This document shows, in pieces, positions 25,904-35,114 of a stretch of 64,000 nucleotides of DNA. A model generated the notes under the pieces. The model worked only from the letters and a program-made list of their open reading frames with translations. It made no database searches and was not told where the DNA came from. Made by a program: the position numbers and the translations under genes. This stretch comes from Streptococcus cristatus (GTDB lineage Bacteria > Bacillota > Bacilli > Lactobacillales > Streptococcaceae): the NCBI RefSeq assembly GCF_003943505.1, contig NZ_RJPS01000009.1, forward strand, positions 1 to 64,000, written 5' to 3'. Positions within the stretch are counted from its first letter, which is position 1. Every line of letters begins with the position of its first letter.

Positions 25904-26708
25904 TTACAAACTAACAAAAGAAGATTTTAAACAGATTAACAAACGTAGCTTGTTTACCTTCCAATTGGGTTGGAACTATGAGCGTATGCAGGCTTCTGGT
26001 TACCTTTACATGATTTTGCCACAATTGCGCAAAATGTATGGAGACGGTACACCTGAACTGAAAGAAATGATGAAATTGCATACGCAATTCTTCAATACTT
26101 CACCATTCTTCCACACTATTATCACTGGTTTTGATCTTGCTTTGGAAGAAAAAGATGGTGTGAAATCAAAAGATGCGGTCAATGGTATCAAGACAGGTCT
26201 CATGGGGCCATTCGCTCCTCTTGGAGACTCAATCTTTGGATCATTGGTGCCAGCTATTATGGGTTCAATCGCAGCAACTTTGGCTGTTGCAGGAAACCCA
26301 GCCGGTATCTTCCTATGGATTGCTGTTGCGGTTGCTTACGATATTTTCCGTTGGAAACAATTGGAATTTGCCTATAAAGAAGGGGTTAACCTTGTCAACA
26401 ATATGCAAAGTACTTTGACAGCTTTGATTGATGCTGCATCTGTACTTGGTGTCTTCATGGTTGGTGCCCTGATTGCCAGCATGATTGGTGTTGAAGTTTC
26501 TTGGGCTCCACACATCGGGAAAAAAGCTATCGATATCCAAGACATGCTTAACTTGGTCTTCCCACGCTTGGTACCAGCTATCATCACAGGTGTAATCTTC
26601 TGGTTGCTTGGACGTAAGGGTATGAACTCTACAAAAGCTATCTTGCTCATCATTCTTGCAGCGATTGCGTTCTCAGCGTTTGGTCACTTCTTCTTTGGAA
26701 TGGCATAA
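25884..26708 (+). CDS. PTS system IID component, mannose family
   Basis: 274 aa membrane partner of IIC. N-terminal TKEDFKQINKRSLFTFQLGWNYERMQASGY and the family segment TGLMGPFAPLGDSIFGSLVPAI are seen; C-terminal membrane segments. Starts inside the end of the IIC gene, so expression is coupled. A start at the second Met codon (MTNSNYKL, 25890) is also possible. Confidence 0.93.
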   Translation: MKMTNSNYKLTKEDFKQINKRSLFTFQLGWNYERMQASGYLYMILPQLRKMYGDGTPELKEMMKLHTQFFNTSPFFHTIITGFDLALEEKDGVKSKDAVNGIKTGLMGPFAPLGDSIFGSLVPAIMGSIAATLAVAGNPAGIFLWIAVAVAYDIFRWKQLEFAYKEGVNLVNNMQSTLTALIDAASVLGVFMVGALIASMIGVEVSWAPHIGKKAIDIQDMLNLVFPRLVPAIITGVIFWLLGRKGMNSTKAILLIILAAIAFSAFGHFFFGMA

Positions 26709-26719
26709 TGGTGTAAATT

Positions 26720-27124
26720 ATGAGCAAGCAATTAATTTTGATTAGTCATGGTCGCTTTTGTGAAGAGTTGAAAACAACCACTGAGATGATTATGGGACCT
26801 CAAGCGGATATTCATGCCGTTGCCTTGTTACCAGAGGAGGGACCAGATGATTTCACAGCTAAGTTTTTAGATACGGTCAAGGATTTTGAAGACTATGTTG
26901 TCTTTGCAGATCTTTTGGGAGGCACACCATGTAATGTAGTCAGTCGCCTTATTTTAGAAGGTAAGGATATTGACTTGTACGCCGGCATGAATCTGCCGAT
27001 GGTGATTGAGTTTCTCAATGCTTCTCTGACAGGAGCTGATGTTGACTATCCGAAAAATGCAGTCGAAAATATCGTTAAGGTTAATGATATCTTAGCAGGC
27101 TTATCAGATGATGAGGATGAGTAG
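26720..27124 (+). CDS. PTS system IIA component, mannose family
   Basis: 134 aa. Phospho-His in LISHGRFCEEL (near residue 10), then VFADLLGGTPCNVVSRL typical of EIIA-Man. It receives phosphate from HPr and passes it to IIB. Last PTS gene, followed by a terminator before agaS. Confidence 0.94.
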   Translation: MSKQLILISHGRFCEELKTTTEMIMGPQADIHAVALLPEEGPDDFTAKFLDTVKDFEDYVVFADLLGGTPCNVVSRLILEGKDIDLYAGMNLPMVIEFLNASLTGADVDYPKNAVENIVKVNDILAGLSDDEDE

Positions 27125-27151
27125 GACTGTTTTGTAAGGAAAAAAATGAAG

Positions 27152-27183
27152 GGGAGTGGGGAATTTTCCCATTCCCTCTTTTA
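27152..27183 (+). terminator. Terminator after the PTS genes
   Basis: GGGAGTGGG / CCCATTCCC hairpin followed by TCTTTT. Probably attenuates rather than fully separates agaS from the operon. Confidence 0.75.
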
Positions 27184-27228
27184 AAAGCAAATAACTAATA
27201 TATCGATGTTTATTTTGAAAGGAGTACC

Positions 27229-28392
27229 ATGCTAGATTATTCAAAAGAGAAACTGGTTGAATTAGGTGCAGAAATCACGACGCGTGAAATCTACCAACAG
27301 CCAGATGTTTGGCAGACAGCTTTTAATCATTACAAGGCTCAAGCTGACCAAGTCGTTGCTTTTCTGAAAGGTATCGAAGAAAAGCATGATTATGTAAAAG
27401 TGATCTTTACAGGTGCAGGAACTTCGGCCTATGTAGGCGATACGCTATTGCCGTATTTTAGAAAGCTTTATGATGAGCGCAAATGGAATTTTAATTCGGT
27501 TGCGACGACTGATATTGTGGCTGGTCCTGAGGTGCATCTGCACAAGGAGATTCCAACGGTTCTCGTTTCTTTTGCCCGCAGTGGCAATTCGCCAGAAAGT
27601 GTTGCGACAGTGGACTTAGCCAAGCAGTTGGTTGATGAGCTTTATCAAGTGACCATTACCTGTGCTGCAGAAGGAAGACTAGCTCAGCAGGCACATGGTG
27701 ATGAGCGGAATCTCCTCTTATTGCAACCAGCTCCATCAAATGATGCTGGCTTTGCCATGACTTCTAGCTTCACCTCTATGATGTTGACAGCTCTTATGGT
27801 TTTTGATCCAGTAGATTTGGCTCAAAAAGAAGCAAGAGTAGCTGAGTTGATTGCCTTGAGCCAAAAGGTTTTGGCAGATGTAGCTGATGTTCAGGCTTTG
27901 ACAGAATTAGACTTTAACCGGGTCATCTACCTTGGAGCAGGACCTTTCTTTGGTTTGGCGCACGAAGCTCAGCTGAAAATTTTGGAGTTGACCGCTGGGA
28001 GGGTTGCGACCATGTATGAAAGCCCAGTTGGCTTCCGCCATGGACCAAAATCTTTGATCAACGAAGAGACGCTTGTGCTGGTATTTGGCTCAAAAGACGA
28101 GTACACCAAACGTTACGACTTGGATTTGGTGCGTGAAGTGGCAGGAGATCAGATTGCTCGCAAGGTGGTCTTCTTTACAGAGCGCAGAGAAGACTTGGAG
28201 AATGTTGAGCAGGTGGTTCTTGAAAGTGACATCTTGGAAGATAGCTATCGAGCCTTCCCTTATATTGTGTATGCTCAGCTCTTCTCTCTCTTGACTTCTT
28301 TGAAAGTGAAAAATCGACCAGATACACCGTCTCCGACAGGAACGGTCAATCGGGTCGTTCAGGGAGTTATCATCCACCCTTTCCAGCAGTAG
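27229..28392 (+). CDS. agaS: AgaS-type sugar isomerase/deaminase (SIS domains)
   Basis: 387 aa with two SIS domains: FTGAGTSAYVGDT, SFARSGNSPESVA and YLGAGPFFGLAHEAQLK. The family includes galactosamine-6-phosphate deaminase/isomerase AgaS. The gene follows the PTS genes exactly as in the pneumococcal bgaC locus, so it probably acts on an imported amino-sugar phosphate. SD AAAGGAG. Followed by intergenic repeat copy C. Confidence 0.9.
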   Translation: MLDYSKEKLVELGAEITTREIYQQPDVWQTAFNHYKAQADQVVAFLKGIEEKHDYVKVIFTGAGTSAYVGDTLLPYFRKLYDERKWNFNSVATTDIVAGPEVHLHKEIPTVLVSFARSGNSPESVATVDLAKQLVDELYQVTITCAAEGRLAQQAHGDERNLLLLQPAPSNDAGFAMTSSFTSMMLTALMVFDPVDLAQKEARVAELIALSQKVLADVADVQALTELDFNRVIYLGAGPFFGLAHEAQLKILELTAGRVATMYESPVGFRHGPKSLINEETLVLVFGSKDEYTKRYDLDLVREVAGDQIARKVVFFTERREDLENVEQVVLESDILEDSYRAFPYIVYAQLFSLLTSLKVKNRPDTPSPTGTVNRVVQGVIIHPFQQ

Positions 28393-28503
28393 AAAGCTAA
28401 ATATGGAAAAGTCAAACATTAGTCATGGGAAAGCTAGTTATAAAAAAGACTTTCAGGTAAATAAGATGATATTCCATCCTTGTCCCTTGACTAAGTCAAG
28501 AAA

Positions 28504-28678
28504 GAGAGTGGGACAGAAATCGGTAATTCGTTAGAATTCGATTTCGTCGTCCCACCTCCGCACAGTTGGGTAGGGCTGTAAAAGCTGATGAGATCAGCGT
28601 AGTAGAGCCCACTCAACCCCTGCGTCTTGCTCGACAATCCAAAGACAATTGAGAGGCTAGGACTTTTGTCCCAGACTC
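28504..28678 (+). repeat. Three-hairpin intergenic repeat, copy C
   Basis: GAGAGTGGGACAGAAATCGG at the left, GGACTTTTGTCCCAGACTC at the right, with the central GTTGGGTAGGGCTG hairpin. It lacks the final T run of copies B and D and runs close to the galM SD. It separates agaS and galM. Confidence 0.9.
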
Positions 28679-28696
28679 GAGACAGAGGGAGATTGT

Positions 28697-29734
28697 ATGA
28701 AATCTTATCAAGAATCTATTTTTGGTACTTTTAAAGGACAGGATGTCCTAGTCTACACCTTTGAAAATAAGCTAGGCTATCGCTTCAAGGTCATGAACTA
28801 TGGCGCAACGATTTTAGAATATCGGACGCCGGATAAAAATGGTGATTTTGCCAATATTATTCTAGGCTTTGATCGTTTTGAGGATTATGTTGGCAATAGT
28901 CCCAAGCATGGTGCCAGCGTGGGACCGGTTGCGGGACGGATTGCGAAGGCTAGCTTTGAGTTGAATGGGCAGTCCTACCAGCTGGAAGTCAATAATGGTC
29001 AGAATTGTAACCACAGTGGCTCTACTGGCTGGGATGGCGTGCTTTTCCAGACAGAGGAAGTCACAAACGAGGGCGTCACATTTTATACAGAGCGCCTAGA
29101 TGGGACGGGCGGCTTCCCCGGAAATTTGAAAATCTGGATTTCCTATTCCTTATCGGAAAAAGGGGAGATTGAGATTTCCTATCAAGTCCAGACAGATCAG
29201 GATAGTCTGGTTAATCCGACCAACCACAGCTATTTCAATCTGTCAGGTAATTTTAGTCAGCCGATTGATCAGCATGTCCTCCAGCTGCATACCAAAGGGG
29301 TGTATCCGATTGCTCCTGACGGCGTGCCAGCAAAAGAAGTGGATGCGAATCGCGGCTTTGTCAAAGGCCTACAAAAAGGTCTGGCACTGAAAGAAATTTT
29401 TGCAGACCAAGACGAGCAAATTCAGGTCGTGTCAGGGCTGGATCATCCATTTGCTCTGGATAAAGAGCAGGAAGAGGCAGGATGTCTTTATGATGCGGCC
29501 TCAGGACGCTATCTGACTTTCCGTACGGATGCTCCTTGTGTCGTGACTTATTCGGCAAATTTTGTCGATGAGTCAGTCATCATCAATGGACAGCCAATGA
29601 TTCAGCATAATGGTCTGGCATTGGAGGCACAGGCCTTGCCTGATGCGATTCATAGTGACTTGAAAGATCAGGTCATTCTCAAGGCAGGAAGCCTCTTCAC
29701 CAGCACCACCGTTTATTTCGCAGGAGTGAGATAA
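28697..29734 (+). CDS. galM: Aldose 1-epimerase (galactose mutarotase)
   Basis: Interconverts alpha and beta galactose (or glucose). 345 aa with family motifs NYGATILEYRTPDK, VGPVAGRIA, NPTNHSYFNLSG (catalytic His) and the C-terminal LEAQALPDAIH (catalytic Glu). It closes the bgaC-PTS-agaS locus and would feed galactose into the Leloir route. SD GAGGGAG. A bidirectional terminator follows. Confidence 0.95.
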   Translation: MKSYQESIFGTFKGQDVLVYTFENKLGYRFKVMNYGATILEYRTPDKNGDFANIILGFDRFEDYVGNSPKHGASVGPVAGRIAKASFELNGQSYQLEVNNGQNCNHSGSTGWDGVLFQTEEVTNEGVTFYTERLDGTGGFPGNLKIWISYSLSEKGEIEISYQVQTDQDSLVNPTNHSYFNLSGNFSQPIDQHVLQLHTKGVYPIAPDGVPAKEVDANRGFVKGLQKGLALKEIFADQDEQIQVVSGLDHPFALDKEQEEAGCLYDAASGRYLTFRTDAPCVVTYSANFVDESVIINGQPMIQHNGLALEAQALPDAIHSDLKDQVILKAGSLFTSTTVYFAGVR

Positions 29735-29796
29735 ACGGCAAACTTGCTTCATTTGAAGTGTATCTCACATGGCGATACTAGCCTCAGATACAAGAA

Positions 29797-29822
29797 AACG
29801 GCAGATTCCCCCTCTGCCGTTC
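29797..29822. terminator. Bidirectional terminator between galM and YiaA-like gene
   Basis: AACGGCAGA / TCTGCCGTT hairpin between convergent genes. Confidence 0.85.
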
Positions 29823-29834
29823 TTACTATTTATT

Positions 29835-30098
29835 TTATTGGTTATCTAAGTCTTGTGGTTGGAAAAATTGATTGTAACGTTCTTCGTCTTCTTGGTTATC
29901 ACGGATAACTTTTGCAAGAGTGAATGAAGAAGAAATCAGTCCGACAGAACCCATGAGATAGTATCCTTTAACCATCAAAGGTTCTTTCAAAGTATAGAGT
30001 CCGACGAGAACAAGAGTCACAAAGAAGGCGAATGAGCCCCAAGCCATAAACATAAAGGCTGGTGTATTCCGATAAGTTTTCTTTTTAAGGTTGTTCAT
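29835..30098 (-). CDS. YiaA/YiaB-type small membrane protein
   Basis: 87 aa from ATG at 30098 (MNNLKKKTYRNTPAF) with AAGGAG upstream; an in-frame extension to 30188 has no ribosome site. Two membrane segments (about 15-36 and 45-65) joined by YTLKEPLMVKGYYLMG fit the YiaAB two-helix domain. Function unknown. The C-terminus is hydrophilic and acidic. Confidence 0.8.
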   Translation of the reverse strand: MNNLKKKTYRNTPAFMFMAWGSFAFFVTLVLVGLYTLKEPLMVKGYYLMGSVGLISSSFTLAKVIRDNQEDEERYNQFFQPQDLDNQ

Positions 30099-30256
30099 AT
30101 CTAAAATCTCCTTTTCGATTTTTTTCATTGTATCATGAGTTTTTGAGACAGTCAATGAAATAGAGGCTATTTTAATCAGACTGAACAATTCATATTAGTT
30201 TGTATCATCTTACTAAGATATCTAAAAGTATTTTATTTTTTAAAAAATATTTTTTC

Positions 30257-30289
30257 TTTAAGCAAATTTTAAGATAAGGACGTTATACT
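30257..30289 (+). promoter_or_regulatory. CiaR-type direct repeat and -10 box of a small RNA
   Basis: TTTAAG (30257-30262)-N5-TTTAAG (30268-30273), then 10 nt, then TATACT (30284-30289). This is exactly the spacing of promoters activated by the response regulator CiaR in streptococci. Confidence 0.88.
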
Positions 30290-30295
30290 AATACC

Positions 30296-30391
30296 ATCAA
30301 ATGAAGACCTCCTAACTTTATTTGATAGAAATCCTAAAACTTTTTCATAATAATCTCCCATAAGAGCCACCAAATTCGGTGGCTTTTTTTG
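30296..30391 (+). ncRNA. cia-dependent small RNA (csRNA)
   Basis: From the predicted start the RNA forms a first stem ATCAAAT / ATTTGAT whose loop carries the anti-ribosome-site sequence ACCTCCTAAC. A single-stranded T/A-rich stretch with a second TCTCCC patch follows, then a terminator stem AGCCACC / GGTGGCT and seven T. This layout (two stems, CU-rich unpaired patches, CiaR promoter) is that of the csRNA family, which base-pairs with mRNA ribosome sites, for example that of comC. No protein gene fits the region. About 95 nt. Confidence 0.88.
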
Positions 30392-30432
30392 TATTCAGAA
30401 GCGGGTTGGATTGCTTCCTCTGCCCTATTTTT

Positions 30433-30441
30433 TGCTATAAT
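30433..30441 (+). promoter_or_regulatory. Extended -10 of ruvB, predicted leaderless start
   Basis: TGC-TATAAT ends 6 nt before the ruvB ATG, with no Shine-Dalgarno between. Transcription should begin at or next to the A of the ATG. Confidence 0.75.
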
Positions 30442-30447
30442 AGTCCT

Positions 30448-31446
30448 ATGAGTAGAATTTTAGATAATGAATTAATGGGGGATGAGGAGCTAGTAGAACG
30501 TACTCTTCGTCCACAGTATTTACGAGAATATATTGGCCAAGACAAGGTCAAGGATCAGCTGAAGATTTTTATTGAAGCGGCTAAATTGCGGGATGAGGCC
30601 TTGGATCATGCCTTGCTTTTTGGACCTCCGGGTCTAGGAAAGACGACCATGGCCCTCGTCATCGCCAATGAACTCGGTGTGAATATCAAGCAGACTTCTG
30701 GCCCAGTCATTGAAAAGCCTGGTGATTTGGTTGCGATTTTAAATGATTTGGAGCCAGGTGATGTCCTTTTTATCGATGAAATTCACCGTTTGCCCATGGC
30801 AGTAGAGGAAGTGCTCTACAGCGCCATGGAGGACTTTTACATTGACATTATGATTGGGACTGGTGAGACCAGTCGCAGCGTCCATCTGGAATTGCCGCCT
30901 TTCACGCTGATTGGAGCGACCACTCGGGCAGGCATGCTATCTAATCCTCTGCGGGCTCGTTTTGGGATTACTGGTCATATGGAGTATTATGAAGCCAGCG
31001 ACCTGACGGAAATCGTCGAGCGGACGGCAGAGATTTTTGAAATGGATATTACCCACGAGGCTGCTCGAGAGTTGGCTCTTCGTAGCCGAGGCACACCGCG
31101 GATTGCCAATCGTCTGCTCAAGCGGGTGCGGGACTACGCCCAGATTATGGGGGATGGTCTGGTTGATGCTCAGATCACAGACAAGGCCTTATCTATGCTG
31201 GACGTGGATCGAGAAGGGCTGGACTATGTGGATCAGAAAATCCTACGAACCATGATTGAAGTTTATGGTGGCGGTCCAGTGGGGCTGGGGACACTTTCAG
31301 TCAATATTGCTGAGGAGCGCGAAACGGTGGAGGACATGTATGAGCCTTACCTGATTCAGAAAGGCTTTGTCATGCGGACTCGGACTGGGCGCGTGGCGAC
31401 TCGTAAAGCCTATGAGCATCTAGGATATGAGTATATGAAGGAATGA
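30448..31446 (+). CDS. ruvB: Holliday junction branch migration helicase RuvB
   Basis: Hexameric AAA+ motor that drives branch migration with RuvA. 332 aa: Walker [11 protein letters not shown], Walker B FIDEIHRL, sensor GATTRAGML and the C-terminal winged helix ([21 protein letters not shown]). Start ATG at 30448 ([14 protein letters not shown]). There is no ribosome site; the -10 box lies 6 nt upstream, so a leaderless mRNA is likely. The stop overlaps the nucleotidyltransferase gene. Confidence 0.96.
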   Translation: MSRILDNELMGDEELVERTLRPQYLREYIGQDKVKDQLKIFIEAAKLRDEALDHALLFGPPGLGKTTMALVIANELGVNIKQTSGPVIEKPGDLVAILNDLEPGDVLFIDEIHRLPMAVEEVLYSAMEDFYIDIMIGTGETSRSVHLELPPFTLIGATTRAGMLSNPLRARFGITGHMEYYEASDLTEIVERTAEIFEMDITHEAARELALRSRGTPRIANRLLKRVRDYAQIMGDGLVDAQITDKALSMLDVDREGLDYVDQKILRTMIEVYGGGPVGLGTLSVNIAEERETVEDMYEPYLIQKGFVMRTRTGRVATRKAYEHLGYEYMKE

Positions 31447-32018
31447 TGACCGATCTGGAGATTTTAGAGAGACTGGGTCAGGATCAGGATATCCGAGCGA
31501 TTTTGGAGGTTATCCGCAGCCTAGAATTGAAGGATTCTTGGCTGGCTGCGGGCAGTATCAGAAATTTTATCTGGAATATCTTGTCTGGCAAGTCGGGCTT
31601 TGATGCTGAAACAGATGTGGATGTCATATTCTTTGATCCAACTGTGTCCTATGAGAAAACTTTGCAGCTGGAGATGGAGCTGAGAAAAGCTTTTCCCGCT
31701 TATTCTTGGGAGCTAAAAAATCAAGTTTATATGCATATTCATAGTCCCAACACCCGGCCCTATACTAGCTCGAAAGATGCCATGAGCAAGTATCCTGAGT
31801 GCTGCACGGCTATCGGTCTTCGATTGCTGGAAAATGACAAGCTAGAGCTTTTTGCGCCCTATGGCTTGGCAGATATTCGAGCATTTCAGGTGCGGCCGAC
31901 ACCACATTTTTTGGCGGATGCAGAGCGAAAGAAGCTTTATATGGAAAGACTTAGCAAGAAAAACTGGCAGGCTAAATGGCCACAATTAAGTTTTGAAACT
32001 CTTTCTGAAGAAAAGTAA
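31443..32018 (+). CDS. Nucleotidyltransferase family protein
   Basis: 191 aa. [11 protein letters not shown] and the metal-binding pair in [10 protein letters not shown] resemble the minimal nucleotidyltransferase fold; the remainder ([21 protein letters not shown]) fits the DUF925-type bacterial family. The target is unknown. It overlaps ruvB by 4 nt, and AAGGA lies right before the two adjacent ATG codons, so it is co-translated with ruvB. Confidence 0.8.
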   Translation: MMTDLEILERLGQDQDIRAILEVIRSLELKDSWLAAGSIRNFIWNILSGKSGFDAETDVDVIFFDPTVSYEKTLQLEMELRKAFPAYSWELKNQVYMHIHSPNTRPYTSSKDAMSKYPECCTAIGLRLLENDKLELFAPYGLADIRAFQVRPTPHFLADAERKKLYMERLSKKNWQAKWPQLSFETLSEEK

Positions 32019-32177
32019 AGTTGAATCTGGTGCAAGCTAGATTGAGTGGCTTACCGCCTAAATGACCTGCACTCTGAAACTCAGACACAAAAGCTAACGG
32101 CATAATTAGCGGTTTTTCAGAGCCTGCTTCCGCTGTCACAGAATAATCAAGAAAGCTCCACAGTTTTCTTTTTATTC

Positions 32178-32186
32178 TGGTATAAT
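32178..32186 (+). promoter_or_regulatory. Extended -10 of the phosphatase gene, predicted leaderless start
   Basis: TGG-TATAAT followed by AGATCT and the ATG; same 6-nt distance as for ruvB and polA. Confidence 0.75.
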
Positions 32187-32192
32187 AGATCT

Positions 32193-32615
32193 ATGAAGAA
32201 AATTGTATTTGTTTGTTTAGGAAATATCTGTCGCAGTCCGATGGCAGAGTTTGTAATGAAAAGTCTGACCGATGACCTACACATCGAGAGTCGAGCGACA
32301 TCTAGTTGGGAACATGGCAACCCTATACATCAGGGGACTCAGGCTATTTTTAAGAAACATGCGATTTCTTATGACAAAGGAAAAAGTTCTCAGCAGATTT
32401 CAGCGCAAGATTTTGCAGAATTTGACTATATCATCGGCATGGATGAAGCCAATATTCGAGATTTGAAGAAAATGGCGCCAGTGGATTGTCAGGATAAAAT
32501 CTACCAGTTTGCTGATCTCGGTGTGCCGGATCCTTGGTACACAGGTGATTTCGATGAGACTTATGACCTGATTTTGGCTGGTTGCCACAAGTGGCTAGAG
32601 CGCTTAAATGGATGA
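32193..32615 (+). CDS. Low-molecular-weight protein tyrosine phosphatase
   Basis: 140 aa. Catalytic loop VCLGNICRSP (C-x5-R) near residue 7 and the general acid Asp in VPDPWYTG near residue 110. Removes phosphate from tyrosine residues, usually of BY-kinase targets or partners. No ribosome site precedes the ATG; a -10 box ends 6 nt upstream. Followed 3 nt later by the MORN protein gene, so they form an operon with the acyltransferase. Confidence 0.94.
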   Translation: MKKIVFVCLGNICRSPMAEFVMKSLTDDLHIESRATSSWEHGNPIHQGTQAIFKKHAISYDKGKSSQQISAQDFAEFDYIIGMDEANIRDLKKMAPVDCQDKIYQFADLGVPDPWYTGDFDETYDLILAGCHKWLERLNG

Positions 32616-32618
32616 AAA

Positions 32619-33032
32619 ATGGATAAAATAAAAGAATTTTACGATAAATATAAAATCTATCTGACCCGTCAGAATCTAGAAATCTTGGCTGTGACGGTAA
32701 TTGCATTGTCAGCAATTTTAGTGTTTACCTCTAATATCCCTGGTAAGGGTGTGCTGACGCTGGATCAAGGTAAGATAAAATATGAGGGCAGTCTAGTTCA
32801 CGGAAAGATGAACGGCGAAGGTACCCTGACTTTTAAAAATGGGGATAGCTATAAAGGGCATTTCAAAAATGGGACTTTTGATGGTAAGGGTACTTTTACA
32901 TCGAAGGCTGGTTGGAAATATGAAGGTGAATTTGCCAACGGTCAGGCCAATGGTAAAGGAAAACTGAAGACAGAAAGTAATGTCGTCTATGAAGGAACGT
33001 TCAAGCAAGGAATTTATCAAAATGCGCATTAG
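32619..33032 (+). CDS. Membrane-anchored MORN-repeat protein
   Basis: 137 aa. One membrane segment (about residues 20-40) followed by MORN repeats (YEGSLVHGKMNGEGTLTFKN, YKGHFKNGTFDGKGTF, YEGEFANGQANGKGKL, YEGTFKQGIY), outside the membrane by prediction. MORN repeats bind lipids or proteins. Its last 11 nt overlap the acyltransferase gene, suggesting the two act together at the envelope. Function unknown. Confidence 0.85.
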   Translation: MDKIKEFYDKYKIYLTRQNLEILAVTVIALSAILVFTSNIPGKGVLTLDQGKIKYEGSLVHGKMNGEGTLTFKNGDSYKGHFKNGTFDGKGTFTSKAGWKYEGEFANGQANGKGKLKTESNVVYEGTFKQGIYQNAH

Positions 33033-34836
33033 ATGGTTTTCACTGGTTCGGATTACTGGACTGGTCTTGGTGTTACTCTATCATTACTTTCAGGGAGTTT
33101 TTCCTGGAGGTTTTATTGGAGTGGACATCTTTTTCACTTTTTCAGGATTTTTGATTACTTCATTATTGATTGATGAGTTTACAAGAAGTCGGACGATTGA
33201 TATTATGGGCTTTCTGAAACGGCGCTTTTATCGTATCGTTCCTCCGCTCGTTTTTATGATTTTGATCATCATGCCCTTTACTTTATTGATCCGTCGGGAC
33301 TTTGTAGCAGGTATCGGGACGCAGATTGCAGCTGCTCTGGGCTTTGTGACCAATTTTTATGAAATGATGTCGGGTGGCAGTTATGAAAGCCAGTTTGTAC
33401 CGCATTTGCTGGTTCACACTTGGAGCTTGGCACTGGAAGTGCATTACTATATCCTCTGGGGCTTGGCTGCTTGGGGTATTAGTAAGATCAGCAAGTCAGT
33501 TGCTCAGTATCGGGGGCTGATTTCTCTGAGTTCGGCTGCTCTATTTTTGTTCAGCTTCTTGGCTATGTTTATCGGAGCCTTTTTTAGCAAGAATTACTCC
33601 AATATTTATTTCTCAAGCCTGACCCACGTCTTTCCTTTCTTTGCGGGAACGGTGCTAGCGACTTTCTCTGGAGTCGGAAATGTGGGTGTTCAGATGAAGA
33701 AACTGGAAGAAAAGGTCGAAGTCAAGCAAGTCTTGATGGCTCTAGCTGGCAGTTTTATTCTTCTCATCTTGCTCAGCTTTATTTTGAAGTTTGACAGCTT
33801 GTGGACTTATTTATTTGGTTTCTTGATTTCAACGCTCCTGGCTTGTGTCATGATAGCAGCAACCCGTATCTTGCACGATAAATTGCCAAATATAAAGGAA
33901 CCTGGCCTTCTCAATTTTGTTGCAGATACTAGCTATGGTGTCTACCTCTTCCATTGGCCTTTTTACATCATTTTTAGTCAATTGATGGGCAATGGTGGAG
34001 CCGTCCTTTTAACTACAATCTTGAGTTTTGGCTTCGCAGCTCTTTCATTCTATGTGTTAGAGCCGACTTTGGCAGGGCGGAAGCCTCAGATTTTAGGCAA
34101 GGAGATGGATTTAAGCTCCATCACCAAGCCGATTTTCTACAGTTTCATTCCGCTGACATTTATCTTGCTTATTATCACCATCACAGCTCCGTCTGTTGGT
34201 GCCTTTGAGGAAAGCCTGATTGTCAATTCTTTGAACCAATCCGATACGAAAATGCAGACAACCCGTAAGCACGCAGACCAAAAAACTGCGACAAATTATA
34301 ACGTGGCAGAGGGAACGACTGTTATCGGTGATTCTGTCACTTTGCGCTCCGCTGAATGGATCCAAGAGGCTATACCTGACGCTCAAGTCGATGCAGTGGT
34401 TAGCCGTAATTTAGTGTCTGGTTTGGAATTTTTCAAGAACGATATTGCTAACCAAACACTGCTTCAAAACGTCGTTTTGGCATTGGGAACCAATCCGGTT
34501 GACAATTATGAAGAATTGCTGGATCAGTATATAGAGCTCTTGCCAAAAGGCCATCGCTTGATTTTAGTCACGCCATATGATGGCCGGACAGCCAATGATC
34601 CAAGTAGTATTCCTGTTAAGATGCGCCAATACGAACTTGAACTTGCTAAGAAATACGATTTTGTATATGTAGCAGACTGGTATCAGGTCGCGATTAATAA
34701 TCCGCAGATTTGGATTGGAACAGACTATGTCCATTATGGGGCAGATTCAGAGTCAATGGCAGAGGGGGGTAAACTCTACTCTAACATGTTGAAAGAAGCC
34801 TTGGCTGCCGCTTCAAGTGGCAGTGTTAAGCCATAA
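33022..34836 (+). CDS. OatA-type membrane acyltransferase with SGNH domain
   Basis: 604 aa from ATG at 33022 (MRIRWFSLVRITGL), which has AAGGA upstream; earlier in-frame codons lie in the MORN gene. An N-terminal acyltransferase-3 domain (about 1-380) has ten or more membrane segments and the conserved RITGLVLVLLYHYF and GFLKRRFYRIVPP. A C-terminal extracellular SGNH/GDSL domain (about 430-600) has nucleophile in VIGDSVTL and the Asp/His pair in GTDYVHYG. Such proteins O-acetylate peptidoglycan or other wall polymers. It is last in the phosphatase-MORN-acyltransferase operon. Confidence 0.9.
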   Translation: MRIRWFSLVRITGLVLVLLYHYFQGVFPGGFIGVDIFFTFSGFLITSLLIDEFTRSRTIDIMGFLKRRFYRIVPPLVFMILIIMPFTLLIRRDFVAGIGTQIAAALGFVTNFYEMMSGGSYESQFVPHLLVHTWSLALEVHYYILWGLAAWGISKISKSVAQYRGLISLSSAALFLFSFLAMFIGAFFSKNYSNIYFSSLTHVFPFFAGTVLATFSGVGNVGVQMKKLEEKVEVKQVLMALAGSFILLILLSFILKFDSLWTYLFGFLISTLLACVMIAATRILHDKLPNIKEPGLLNFVADTSYGVYLFHWPFYIIFSQLMGNGGAVLLTTILSFGFAALSFYVLEPTLAGRKPQILGKEMDLSSITKPIFYSFIPLTFILLIITITAPSVGAFEESLIVNSLNQSDTKMQTTRKHADQKTATNYNVAEGTTVIGDSVTLRSAEWIQEAIPDAQVDAVVSRNLVSGLEFFKNDIANQTLLQNVVLALGTNPVDNYEELLDQYIELLPKGHRLILVTPYDGRTANDPSSIPVKMRQYELELAKKYDFVYVADWYQVAINNPQIWIGTDYVHYGADSESMAEGGKLYSNMLKEALAAASSGSVKP

Positions 34837-34840
34837 AACT

Positions 34841-34867
34841 AGCTCGGTTATTTAGCCGAGCTCATTT
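34841..34867 (+). terminator. Terminator after the acyltransferase
   Basis: AGCTCGG / CCGAGCT hairpin followed by CATTTT. Confidence 0.85.
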
Positions 34868-34878
34868 TATAACAAAAA

Positions 34879-34892
34879 AGAAAGCGCTAACA
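34879..34892. promoter_or_regulatory. cre-like site upstream of adhE
   Basis: AGAAAGCGCTAACA matches the CcpA cre consensus except for the first base. It lies about 120 nt upstream of the adhE -35, a position that can activate or repress. Confidence 0.6.
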
Positions 34893-35013
34893 CATTTTTA
34901 GAGAAAAGTATGTGAAATTTTCGAAAATAATATGGAGACTTTTGTAAAAAAGCCTGAAATATCAGTGTTTAAAAAATAATCCATAAAAAGTTTGTGAACT
35001 TTTGTTGAAAGTG

Positions 35014-35042
35014 TTTACAAATTTGTGGGAATAGAGTATAAT
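35014..35042 (+). promoter_or_regulatory. Promoter of adhE
   Basis: TTTACA (35014-35019), 17-nt spacer, TATAAT (35037-35042). Confidence 0.75.
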
Positions 35043-35046
35043 TATA

Positions 35047-35064
35047 TTGTGAAATAATTAACAA
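35047..35064. promoter_or_regulatory. Rex-type operator at the adhE start site
   Basis: TTGTGAAATAATTAACAA matches the Rex palindrome TTGTGA-N6-TCACAA with one change. It overlaps the expected transcription start, so Rex would block adhE when NADH is low. Other TTTGTGAA-like half-sites occur upstream (34991, 35022). Confidence 0.75.
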
Positions 35065-35114
35065 AGGTTAAAGTCTTCATTTAACCTTTTGGCAGAAACC
35101 ATTGGAGGACTATA

